33,959 bases of DNA, from IMG/VR virus record IMGVR_UViG_3300023296_001263, positions 1-33,959 of that record. One strand, given 5' to 3'. Of the stretch, positions 13,939-21,748 are shown in pieces. The notes under the pieces are model-generated. The model saw only the letters and a program-made list of their open reading frames with translations, was not told the DNA's origin and searched no databases. Each line of letters opens with the position of its first letter. Positions within the stretch are counted from its first letter, which is position 1. The position numbers and the translations under genes were made by a program. The stretch comes from a virus.

Positions 13939-15749
13939 TCATGGACGATCAGAGAATTGGAAACGACGGCGCAAACCAGGATCAAGATGAAGCCAGTGCA
14001 AAGACTGTGCGTCATGTGATGAAATTGTTCCGTAAAGCAAAAAGATATCGTGAGAAGTACGACAAAAACTGGTTGCATTATTATAAGATGTTCCGTGGCG
14101 ATCAATGGGATGGCGTAAAAATGCCAAGCCACCGCCAGAAAGAGGTCATCAACTTGATCTGGCAGACAATCCAGTCGAGCTTACCGTTGCAAACTGATGT
14201 CAGACCAAAGATTACCTTCATACCTGAAGACCCTACTGATCAAGAATTCGCAGAAGTTCTGAACCATATGTCCGAGCATGACTGGGATACATACGACTGG
14301 TTGGCGAGAGTAACTGAAGTAATCTTAGATGGTTATATATATGGCCAGGGGTTCAGTTCGCTTCATTATGATCCAACTGTAGATGGAGTTGGAGCAGCAG
14401 TATACAAATCTGAAGATCCATTTTATTTATATCCTGATCCTGATGCTGAGCAGATCAATGATGATATGGGCGAGTTCTTTATCAAGGCTGAGCCAGTCAG
14501 TACTGAGAAATTACGCAAGTCATTCCCAGAGTTCGGTGACGAGATCAAATCTGATGTCCGTGATGTTTTAAAGAGTTCAAAGACTTCGTTGAATGATTAT
14601 AAAGTTCGCACAGTTCCTACAGATAGGGATATGCCGGATGTATCATTTTTCGGTGGCGATGAAGATACTGATTCAGATAAAACGTTAATGATTACAGCAT
14701 ATTTAAAGCCTCAAGATACTGAGGACGAGCTAGAAGACACGGGAGACATCAGTGAAGATGGTAAGCCGCAAACTAAGGTGGTTGAAAAGAAGCTGTATCC
14801 TCGTGGCCGTCGTGTGGTTATTGCTAACGGTATATTGTTGTGGGAAGGTGAGCTCCCATATGCTCATGGCAAGTTTCCTTTTTCCAAGTATCTGAATTAC
14901 ATATTGCCGAGAGAATTCTACGGCGTGTCCGAAGTCGAGCAGCTTGAGAGTCCACAGCGTACTTTCAATAAGTTGGTCAACGCTTCGTTAGAAATACTTA
15001 ATTTAATGGGCAACCCTATATGGGTGGTTTCAACTGATTCGGGGATAGATCCTGAGAATCTCGTTAATCGTACGGGACTCGTGGTTGAAAAAGAACCTGG
15101 TTCTGAAGCACGCAGAGAGATGGGCGCTCAGATATCACCGTCTGCTTTGCAGATGATTGACCGAATGGAACAGTGGTTCAATAACCTTGCTGGTACTCAA
15201 GATGTATCACGTGGGCAGACCCCTGGTTCAGTTACAGCGGCGAGTGCTATTGAGCAATTGCAGGACGCAGCTCGAACTCGTATTAAACAAAAGCAAAGAA
15301 ATCTAGACTCTTACATCCGTGACGTAGGAAAGCAGTACGCTCCATTGATCCTTGAGAAGTATTCAGCACCGAGAGTAGTGCGCATTACTAACGACAAGGG
15401 CGATGCTGAGTATTTTAAGATTCACATGGACCCAGGTAAGACGCCTGAATCTTATTTAGCTAGCATTACTCATTATAGACCTAATGAGGCTGGCACCTTG
15501 GTGGAAGTCAATCAAATTAAAGAGCTTTTAGTAAAAGGCAAGTTTGATGTGAAGGTAAATACTGGATCTAGTTTACCGTTTGCAGTGGCTGATAAAGAAA
15601 ACAAAATATTAGCTTTATTTGATCGTGGTATTGTCGATGAGAAAGAAGTCCTTGATGCTTTGGAGTATCCAAACAGGGATGAAGTTCTACAACGGCTTGA
15701 GCAACGTAAAGCACTTTTAGCGGAACAAGAACAATTACAAGGAGGTTGA
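13935..15749 (+). CDS. Portal protein (P22-like)
   Basis: The 604-aa protein matches the long portal family of short-tailed phages. Visible features are the N-terminal helix VMKLFRKAKRYREKYDKNW, then HYYKMFRGDQWDG, VINLIWQTIQSSLPLQTDVR, the wing with DPFYLYPDPDAEQ, and the late AGTQDVSRGQTPGSVTAASA that precedes the crown helices (TRIKQKQRNLDSYIRDVG). Twelve copies form the vertex channel for DNA entry and exit and the docking site of TerL and tail. Residues about 245-290 form an acidic insertion (DTEDELEDTGDISEDGK). ATG 13935 overlaps the previous stop; ATG 13941 is an alternative. Confidence 0.93.
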   Translation: MIMDDQRIGNDGANQDQDEASAKTVRHVMKLFRKAKRYREKYDKNWLHYYKMFRGDQWDGVKMPSHRQKEVINLIWQTIQSSLPLQTDVRPKITFIPEDPTDQEFAEVLNHMSEHDWDTYDWLARVTEVILDGYIYGQGFSSLHYDPTVDGVGAAVYKSEDPFYLYPDPDAEQINDDMGEFFIKAEPVSTEKLRKSFPEFGDEIKSDVRDVLKSSKTSLNDYKVRTVPTDRDMPDVSFFGGDEDTDSDKTLMITAYLKPQDTEDELEDTGDISEDGKPQTKVVEKKLYPRGRRVVIANGILLWEGELPYAHGKFPFSKYLNYILPREFYGVSEVEQLESPQRTFNKLVNASLEILNLMGNPIWVVSTDSGIDPENLVNRTGLVVEKEPGSEARREMGAQISPSALQMIDRMEQWFNNLAGTQDVSRGQTPGSVTAASAIEQLQDAARTRIKQKQRNLDSYIRDVGKQYAPLILEKYSAPRVVRITNDKGDAEYFKIHMDPGKTPESYLASITHYRPNEAGTLVEVNQIKELLVKGKFDVKVNTGSSLPFAVADKENKILALFDRGIVDEKEVLDALEYPNRDEVLQRLEQRKALLAEQEQLQGG

Positions 15750-15750
15750 T

Positions 15751-16071
15751 ATGATAATGGCTGACGAAGCTAATGTAGCGGCGGCTGACCCTCAAGGTGA
15801 GATGGTTGGAAACGAGCAAAACGAGGCGGGTGGCGAAAATGAGATAGTTAATCTAATCAAAGGTATTTCAGATTCAATGACTACTTTGTTAGGTGCTATG
15901 GATCAGGCTGAGTCTATTAACCCGCAATCGAAAGAGATGTTGGGCAATTCTTTGGCTATGTTCCAAGAGGCAATGACTAACGCGTTTGATCAGAGTGCTG
16001 CAGCAACTCCGCAGGATAATGCGGTACCCATGCAAAACCCTGAGGGAACCCCTCTAAGGCCGGGTGCTTAA
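15751..16071 (+). CDS. Hypothetical acidic protein between portal and scaffold (106 aa)
   Basis: The 106-aa acidic, helical protein has Asn/Gln- and Ala-rich ends and no recognised family. A central helix NEIVNLIKGISDSMTTLLGA could form a coil. It has the strongest Shine-Dalgarno seen here (AAGGAGG six bases before ATG), implying high expression, and sits where phages place internal head or scaffold accessory proteins. Confidence 0.75.
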   Translation: MIMADEANVAAADPQGEMVGNEQNEAGGENEIVNLIKGISDSMTTLLGAMDQAESINPQSKEMLGNSLAMFQEAMTNAFDQSAAATPQDNAVPMQNPEGTPLRPGA

Positions 16072-16072
16072 T

Positions 16073-17029
16073 ATGCATGCTTCGAACGAAGAGATATTAG
16101 AAGATATCGCCAGTGAAGAAACCGTAAACGGGCAGAGTGAAGAAACAGTTCTTCGTGATGTAACGAACGAGAGCGTCGAACCAGAGGCGCAAGATAAAGC
16201 AGCTGAGTTTGCTTTACAATTTAAGTCTCCAGACGATTTACTTACTCATAAGCTTCAGTACAAAGCGAATGGTAAAGACATCGATGAAGATATATCCACA
16301 ATTTTGAAACGTGCAAGCCAGGGATACAATTATTCTCAGAGCATGGCCGAGTTCAAGCAACGCGTCACTGAATACGAACCTAAGTTCGCTCGGGCTGATG
16401 AGTTGTCTGAAAAGTATGGTCGCTTCGAAGAATATGCAAAAGAGAATCCTAAATGGGCAGAGCACTGGGAAAATGCGTGGCAAAACAAAGACGGAACGTT
16501 GCCAAGTGGTGATGCTTTAAGTCAAGAACCTGGTGAAGAACCTCAGAATTTAGGCGATTTAAATATCGATAAACTCAAAGAGGTTTTTGGTGGGATTGTT
16601 GATGAAAGGCTTCAGTCAGTGCAGAAGTTCGTCGACCGCGCTCAGAATGATGCTACGGTAGCGGAGCAGAAATCAGAAGATGAAGAGTTGTTCAGAGAGA
16701 TTCAATCAACCCGTGATGAGTATAAGGGCATTGATTTCGATTACACAGACCCTGATAAAGAGGGAATGAGTTTAGAACAGCAGGTAATCCATTTTCAATC
16801 TGCAAACAACATGGGTAGTTTTAAGACAGCTTTCAAAGCTTTTTATCACGATCAGTTGTTAGCTATTGACCGTAAGCAACAAAAAGAGGCGTGGTTAAAA
16901 GAGAACGGTGAAAATCAACGAGCAGGCATCGTACCAGGCGGTCGATCTACCTCTAGAACTCAAGATTTTTCCAAATCAAGTTATGATCAAATTACTGATT
17001 TTATAATTAAACAAGAAAAACTAAGTTAA
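16073..17029 (+). CDS. Scaffolding protein
   Basis: The roughly 318-residue protein is very acidic and helical. An N-terminal acidic arm (EEILEDIASEETVNGQSEET) leads into long charged helices and a C-terminal basic tip (RAGIVPGGRSTSRTQDF, then IIKQEKLS) suited to binding the coat protein. Position directly before the coat gene and composition both fit a prohead scaffold, which guides assembly and is then lost. No protease motif is seen. The start may be ATG 16073 or GTG 16064; AAGG lies four bases from the latter. Confidence 0.8.
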   Translation: MHASNEEILEDIASEETVNGQSEETVLRDVTNESVEPEAQDKAAEFALQFKSPDDLLTHKLQYKANGKDIDEDISTILKRASQGYNYSQSMAEFKQRVTEYEPKFARADELSEKYGRFEEYAKENPKWAEHWENAWQNKDGTLPSGDALSQEPGEEPQNLGDLNIDKLKEVFGGIVDERLQSVQKFVDRAQNDATVAEQKSEDEELFREIQSTRDEYKGIDFDYTDPDKEGMSLEQQVIHFQSANNMGSFKTAFKAFYHDQLLAIDRKQQKEAWLKENGENQRAGIVPGGRSTSRTQDFSKSSYDQITDFIIKQEKLS

Positions 17030-17041
17030 AGAGGTTTAAAC

Positions 17042-17962
17042 ATGGCACTAGCACTTGACCAGCTTAATGCGATCACTGAAAAGTATTTTGTAAAAAAGCT
17101 ACATGACAATATTTTTGATTCAAATCCATTACTACGAAGAATGAAGAACTCTGGTTCTTATAAAAGCGTAGGCGGTGGTACTCAGATTTTAACACCATTA
17201 AACTATGCAACAACTACTGCTGCTGGTTGGTATTCAGGTGCTGATACTCTTAGTACAACTGATAACGATAATATTACGGCTGCAGCTTATGACTGGAAGT
17301 CTCTTTATGCTGGTGCTTCCATCACTGAAGAAGACGAAATGAAAAATAGCGGCGAGCAGGCTCAGTTGAACTTGCTTAAGTCTAAGATCATGATCGCTGA
17401 GAAGACATTAAAAGATAGTCTTGGTACTGGTCTTTTCTCTGCAGGAACTGATTCTAAGTCAATCGTTGGTTTAAGAGACATCGTTGCAACTGATCAAACC
17501 GTGGGCGGAATCTCGCAGACCGATAATGCCTGGTGGTCTGGACAGGTAGATTCTTCAACGACAACTTTGACTATGGCAACTTTGAATGCTGTATACCAAG
17601 ATTGTACTGTAGATTCAGAGAATCCTGACTACCTAGTTGGGACTCGATCGACCTATAATGACTACTATGCATTGCTTCAGCCACAGCAGCGATTTATGAG
17701 CGAAGATGAGGCAAAAGGCGGATTTTCCTCTTTAATGTTCAATGGTTCCGTCTTTACTCATGATTCTCATTGCCCGACTGGACACATCTTTTTGCTCAAT
17801 CTTGATCATCTATGTTTGTTCTATCATCCTAAGAGAAACATGACTTTCGAGCCATTCCAGAAGCCGATCAACCAACAGGTCAAAGTGTCGCGATTCTTAT
17901 GGATGGGAGCGTTAGGTTCAACTAACAACAGACTTCACGGTAAGATGTCAGCATTGACCTAG
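17042..17962 (+). CDS. Major capsid protein
   Basis: The 306-aa protein follows the scaffold. Its pattern (N-terminal helix LDQLNAITEKYFVKKLHDNI, then SGSYKSVGGGTQILTPLNYA and a long spine-type helix NSGEQAQLNLLKSKIMIAEK) is that of HK97-fold coat proteins of small podoviruses and siphoviruses. It has Shine-Dalgarno AAAGAGG. It would form the icosahedral shell and is a potential acceptor for the glycosyltransferase encoded two genes later. A hairpin follows its stop. Confidence 0.9.
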   Translation: MALALDQLNAITEKYFVKKLHDNIFDSNPLLRRMKNSGSYKSVGGGTQILTPLNYATTTAAGWYSGADTLSTTDNDNITAAAYDWKSLYAGASITEEDEMKNSGEQAQLNLLKSKIMIAEKTLKDSLGTGLFSAGTDSKSIVGLRDIVATDQTVGGISQTDNAWWSGQVDSSTTTLTMATLNAVYQDCTVDSENPDYLVGTRSTYNDYYALLQPQQRFMSEDEAKGGFSSLMFNGSVFTHDSHCPTGHIFLLNLDHLCLFYHPKRNMTFEPFQKPINQQVKVSRFLWMGALGSTNNRLHGKMSALT

Positions 17963-17974
17963 TAATGGGTGTGA

Positions 17975-18000
17975 ATGGGAGTGGAATTGTTCACTCTCAT
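17975..18000 (+). terminator. Hairpin after the coat gene (possible partial terminator)
   Basis: ATGGGAGTG (17975-17983) pairs with CACTCTCAT (17992-18000) as a nine-base stem with one G-U pair and loop GAATTGTT, followed by the T-rich ATTTGAATTTTATT. It lies in the 68-base gap after the coat gene, where phages often place a leaky terminator or processing site so that coat message is the most abundant. Confidence 0.55.
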
Positions 18001-18030
18001 ATTTGAATTTTATTAAATAAGGTTTTTAAT

Positions 18031-18516
18031 ATGGCTTATAATTCAGCAGGCCCGGTAGTATTTGCGGGCGTAAGTGCAGTAACAGCAACTCGTGGGGCGA
18101 ATGATCCACAGGTTGGTACTCGTGCGACTATCGAAGGCGAGACTTATGTATATGTTTACAACGAAGGTGGCGAGCAGATTCAACCATCTTATGCAGCAGT
18201 ACTTGATGCAAGTTCAGCAACTTCAGGTTACTCTGTAACTATTAGTTCTGTATCAGGTGTTGATATGATGATCGGTGTTTGTAAGCACGCGACTATCACA
18301 ACTGGTGCTTATGGTTGGTTGATGGAGCAAGGCTTCGTTAACGTTGAGATGGAAGCTGACAACTCAGGTGTAACTGGTGCTATTTTAGCTCTAGCTGCTA
18401 ATGGCGAGTTTGCTGCCAAATCTAATTCAACTGGATACGCAGGTAAAACTGTAGGCCAGATGATGGAATCTATAGCATCAGCAGCAAGTGGTCTAGCGTA
18501 TATTTCTGTATATTAA
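18031..18516 (+). CDS. Putative head decoration protein (161 aa)
   Basis: The 161-residue, strand-rich, Ala/Gly/Ser-rich protein directly follows the coat gene. Its text (for example QVGTRATIEGETYVYVYNEG, GVCKHATITTGAYGWLMEQG) resembles the small beta-barrel decoration or cement proteins that are added to the mature shell. There are many Ser and Thr residues that could serve as O-glycosylation sites, relevant because the next gene is a DUF115 glycosyltransferase. No specific family is recognised. Confidence 0.68.
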   Translation: MAYNSAGPVVFAGVSAVTATRGANDPQVGTRATIEGETYVYVYNEGGEQIQPSYAAVLDASSATSGYSVTISSVSGVDMMIGVCKHATITTGAYGWLMEQGFVNVEMEADNSGVTGAILALAANGEFAAKSNSTGYAGKTVGQMMESIASAASGLAYISVY

Positions 18517-18536
18517 TTTTGTATTGAGGCCGTGTG

Positions 18537-19556
18537 ATGAAAACTCGTAATATGGTGGTTGAGTATCAGAATCTGATATTTCAGCCTCCGGTTCCTAAGG
18601 ATAGTCTATTTCAACAAGCTTGTAGTAATGATGAAACAACCATTACTCACTGGCTTGATACTTGGATTGCGAACATAAAATCGAATCATGAATCACACGG
18701 CCCTTTTTCAGAAAACGGTCTTGGACAATTGTTCGGGCAATACAGACATAGACCTGTGATCGTTGCTGGCAGCGGGCCATCTTTGAAGTATAATGCTGAT
18801 GAACTGAAGAACCGGAATGGGATACCTCTCGTGTCGTGTCTTCATAATTTTCATTTCTTTGAAGACCGCGGAGTGGAACCAGAATATTACGTAACACTTG
18901 ATGCTGGTGATGTTACAGTAGAAGAAGTCTCAGAGGGTGGACTCAAGGACGAGTCATTCTACTGGGATCTTACAAAAAATCGCTCGTTGATTGCGTTCAT
19001 AGGGACGAGTCCAAAGTTAATAGAGAAATGGCAAGGCAAGATATATTGGTTCAATGCACCAGTGCCAGGCGATGAGTATATCAAGAGAGTTGATGAGATT
19101 GAGAAGTTTCATACATTGGTATCGAATGGCGGGAATGTACTTGGTGGATGCTTATATATTTCCAAAGGTTTCTTTGGCGCTGGCTCTATAATCTTTACAG
19201 GAGCTGATTTCAGTTTTGGGTACGATAGAAAGTTCCATGGCTGGGATAGTAAATATGATCAGAATATGGGGAACTGTGTTCCTTTGGTTGATGTATTTGG
19301 TAATAAGATACCGACATGGCAATCCTATGCGAATTTTAAGGGTTGGTTTGATTGGGTGGCTTTGCATGTACCTGGTATTTATATCAATTGTTCTGAAGGC
19401 GGTTGTTTAGGTAGTTATCCAGATGGCAATTTGAATAGTTTTAAATATATGGACTTAAAAGACTGTATAGCAATGTATTCAATGTGCGATAATCTTAAAG
19501 AACAAAGTGTTAATCCAAAGGTCGAAGGACCGGATGGAATGAAAATTCTTTTCTAG
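18537..19556 (+). CDS. DUF115/Maf-type glycosyltransferase (MptE-like superfamily)
   Basis: The roughly 339-aa protein carries the DUF115 signatures: HRPVIVAGSGPSL (about 71-83), a VSNGGNVLGG segment (195-204), FTGADFSFGY (220-229) and the late YINCSEGG (282-289). This family includes Maf proteins that add pseudaminic or legionaminic acid to flagellin serines or threonines, and, more distantly, MptE 6-hydroxymethylpterin kinases. It lies in the head block, after the coat and putative decoration genes, while the same phage encodes nonulosonic acid synthesis. The best reading is a transferase acting on a virion or host surface protein. GAGG seven bases before ATG 18537 favours it over GTG 18534. 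Confidence 0.8.
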   Translation: MKTRNMVVEYQNLIFQPPVPKDSLFQQACSNDETTITHWLDTWIANIKSNHESHGPFSENGLGQLFGQYRHRPVIVAGSGPSLKYNADELKNRNGIPLVSCLHNFHFFEDRGVEPEYYVTLDAGDVTVEEVSEGGLKDESFYWDLTKNRSLIAFIGTSPKLIEKWQGKIYWFNAPVPGDEYIKRVDEIEKFHTLVSNGGNVLGGCLYISKGFFGAGSIIFTGADFSFGYDRKFHGWDSKYDQNMGNCVPLVDVFGNKIPTWQSYANFKGWFDWVALHVPGIYINCSEGGCLGSYPDGNLNSFKYMDLKDCIAMYSMCDNLKEQSVNPKVEGPDGMKILF

Positions 19557-19565
19557 GAGTAAGAA

Positions 19566-19835
19566 ATGGCTTATACAGTCACTGAGATAGAGCGTACAGT
19601 TTTTGGTAACTTGAACGTACGAGCATTAAAAATTACAGCTGATGCTGGAACTGAAGCGATAGCAACTGGGTTTAACCGAGTAGCTTTTGTATCTGCAGCA
19701 CCAAAGAGCATGGCATCTGCACCATGGTCAATTTCAATCAATGAAGGCGTAGCTGGAACAGCTAATGCTGGCTATATCGGTGTAACCGGTGTAACTAGTG
19801 GCGATGATTTCTATGTTACAGTTTTCGGTAACTAA
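19566..19835 (+). CDS. Small hypothetical structural protein (89 aa)
   Basis: The strand-rich 89-aa protein (TVTEIERTVFGNLNVRALKI, GYIGVTGVTSGDDFYVTVFG) has a strong Shine-Dalgarno (AGGAG), suggesting it is made in quantity. Within the morphogenesis block this composition suggests a minor head or decoration protein. No family is recognised. Confidence 0.75.
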   Translation: MAYTVTEIERTVFGNLNVRALKITADAGTEAIATGFNRVAFVSAAPKSMASAPWSISINEGVAGTANAGYIGVTGVTSGDDFYVTVFGN

Positions 19836-19875
19836 ATTTATTTCGTTTTATTTTATTTAAGTATATTGAGGTCTT

Positions 19876-20238
19876 ATGAGAGTACGAGTTATTAATAAAA
19901 ATGTGCATGATCATGTTGAGAAGTTCAAAGGTGAGATTATTACAATCCCATCAATGGGTTCAATTGAGATGGGGCGGGATGATGCGGTTCTATTTTTAGG
20001 GCAGTATTTCGCAATGAAAAAAGGCAGTAACGGGTTACAGACGTCTGAGTCTAAAAAGATTCTTTCTTTGGAACCAATTTTAGATGTTAAAGCTATGAAG
20101 AAAGAAGCCGTAAAGACCGAAGAGCATGTATGTAATGCTTGTGGTTTTGTAGCCAAGTCTTCTTCTGGTTTGAAAGCACATGTTAAGGCCAACCATGCTC
20201 ATCAAATGATCGATGACGAGGCACGTGAAAATCTTTAA
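19876..20238 (+). CDS. Head-region protein with a classical C2H2 zinc finger (120 aa)
   Basis: Residues about 80-98 read VCNACGFVAKSSSGLKAHV and continue KANH, an exact C-x2-C-x12-H-x4-H spacing of a C2H2 zinc finger. The first 50 residues are strand-rich (MRVRVINKNVHDHVEKFKGE, IITIPSMGSIEMGRDDA) and may form a small beta-domain binding the head or tail. The linker (KKEAVKTEE) is charged. GAGG precedes the ATG. Whether the finger binds DNA or protein is unknown. Confidence 0.75.
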   Translation: MRVRVINKNVHDHVEKFKGEIITIPSMGSIEMGRDDAVLFLGQYFAMKKGSNGLQTSESKKILSLEPILDVKAMKKEAVKTEEHVCNACGFVAKSSSGLKAHVKANHAHQMIDDEARENL

Positions 20239-20249
20239 GCGAGGGTTAG

Positions 20250-20723
20250 ATGTACGATACTACTTACCCAGTAGAAAAGAAAAGAGAAGTTAAAATAGTC
20301 GGACGTTGGTTCATGAAACTGTACGGCCCAAACGGTGATTTGAAAGATGAAGCGTCGGGCAAGAATGTGATCACGAACTCAGGTTTAGCCTTTGTAACTT
20401 CTTTTCTTAATTCCGCTGCTGCTGCTGCATCTACCTTCACTATGGGTTACATAGCTATGGGTACTGATGCAACTGCAGAAATGAACACGGATGCAGCCTT
20501 AGGTACCGAGTTATCAAGGCACACAGGGACAGTATCTGTCTCAGGTACGATTTATATAGTAAAAGCAACCTTTGCTGCTGGTAGTGGTACAGGAGCTATT
20601 GCGGAATACGGTCTATTCTCATCGAACACCGGCGGAACAATGCTAAGTAGGGATACTGAAGCAGTTATCAACAAAGGTGCAGGTGATAGCCTAGAGGTTA
20701 CCACCGAAATTACGATGGGGTGA
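20250..20723 (+). CDS. Putative tail or head-fibre structural protein (157 aa)
   Basis: The 157-aa strand-rich protein begins with a 25-residue polar stretch, then MKLYGPNGDLKDEASGKNVI and TNSGLAFVTSFLNSAAAAAS. The pattern of Gly, Thr and Ser-rich strands (ELSRHTGTVSVSGTIYIV, AIAEYGLFSSNTGG) is frequent in phage fibre or tail proteins. Four bases separate it from the next gene. No enzyme motif is seen. Confidence 0.7.
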   Translation: MYDTTYPVEKKREVKIVGRWFMKLYGPNGDLKDEASGKNVITNSGLAFVTSFLNSAAAAASTFTMGYIAMGTDATAEMNTDAALGTELSRHTGTVSVSGTIYIVKATFAAGSGTGAIAEYGLFSSNTGGTMLSRDTEAVINKGAGDSLEVTTEITMG

Positions 20724-20726
20724 TAG

Positions 20727-21110
20727 ATGGCGTCATTTACAGTCACTATAGAAAATACGATTAATGTATTTGGTCCCGCTGAGCCGTCTGTATGGAATAC
20801 AATGGTTTGGGGGACTGATAATTGGTCTACGAACAGTGATAGTAAATTTAGTATCTTCAAAGTATTAGATGAAACAATAACTTTGACAGACGCCGTCACT
20901 AAACAAGCCACCACAAGTTACAGCGATACGGTGAGTTACTCATCTGACATTACAAGTTTATCCCTAACGGATGCAGCTGGTTACCAGTATAATATACTTG
21001 GGTACACTAATTTAGCGAACCTAGTGGAAACGGATTATTCTTCTGTGTCTAAACCTAGTGATGATTTTAGCGGAGTAGCTAAACCATCAACTGATTGGAG
21101 CGATGTATGA
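20727..21110 (+). CDS. Putative tail protein sharing a WNT-VWG-DNWS motif with the tail hub (127 aa)
   Basis: The Ser/Thr-rich 127-aa protein has no known family. Residues about 22-35 read VWNTMVWGTDNWST, closely matching WNTGVWGNDNWSAG near the C-terminus of the 634-aa tail protein at 21745. The C-terminus repeats a Lys-Pro-Ser phrase (SVSKPSDDFSGVAKPSTDWSDV spread over the last 22 residues). The shared motif suggests the two proteins contact the same partner. The stop overlaps the next start in ATGA. Confidence 0.72.
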   Translation: MASFTVTIENTINVFGPAEPSVWNTMVWGTDNWSTNSDSKFSIFKVLDETITLTDAVTKQATTSYSDTVSYSSDITSLSLTDAAGYQYNILGYTNLANLVETDYSSVSKPSDDFSGVAKPSTDWSDV

Positions 21111-21748
21111 CGCCAGCTGAGATGTTAACTATGGTAAGGCAACGGTACAATGCTGTTGGCGATAGTTTTTTTAGTGATGAATTCTTGTATGGTGGTATTT
21201 ACCAAGCTGAGAGTGAAATTGCAACTGAAGCCAGGGGTATCGAGAATACTTACCAATCTACTTCTACTAGCGGAACCCGTGAGTTGGCATATCCAACCAA
21301 TGCGAATGCAATTCGACGGATAGAATATAACGGTATCAAATTGATCAGACGAGAGTTAATTCATGATCCGAAAAATTCAATCACCGAGCCTCAAGGTAGG
21401 CCGGGTGGTTATGCGATATGGGACAGAGAAATAATCTTATTTCCAACACCTGATATAACAGGTGAAATAATAAAAGTATTTACTTTTGATCAGCCATCTC
21501 TTTTAACGGCAACTTCAACTTTGTCGGTTCCTACTCAGTACCACATATTCATTGTCGATTATATAATGTCTCTTATGTATGCCAAGGAACAGAATGATAA
21601 GATGGCGAGTTACCATTTGAATTTATGGAACAGATCGCTTATGCGTATAAAACGTGAAATAATGAAAAGTAAGTCTGCTGACTCTTATAGTGTAGTTCGA
21701 GATCAAACCTATCTTCCATCTAGACAAGGAATATGGTACAACCGATGA
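21107..21748 (+). CDS. Head-to-tail adaptor (gp4-like)
   Basis: The 213-aa protein begins MTPAEMLTMVRQRYNAVGD and has the layout of the podovirus gp4-type adaptor: an N-terminal helix pair, a beta middle (YGGIYQAESEIATEARGIEN, NANAIRRIEYNGIKLIRREL) and C-terminal helices with IMSLMYAKEQNDKMASYHLN. These proteins dock beneath the portal and seal the head. Start ATG 21107 overlaps the previous TGA. Its stop overlaps the next start in ATGA. Confidence 0.78.
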   Translation: MTPAEMLTMVRQRYNAVGDSFFSDEFLYGGIYQAESEIATEARGIENTYQSTSTSGTRELAYPTNANAIRRIEYNGIKLIRRELIHDPKNSITEPQGRPGGYAIWDREIILFPTPDITGEIIKVFTFDQPSLLTATSTLSVPTQYHIFIVDYIMSLMYAKEQNDKMASYHLNLWNRSLMRIKREIMKSKSADSYSVVRDQTYLPSRQGIWYNR

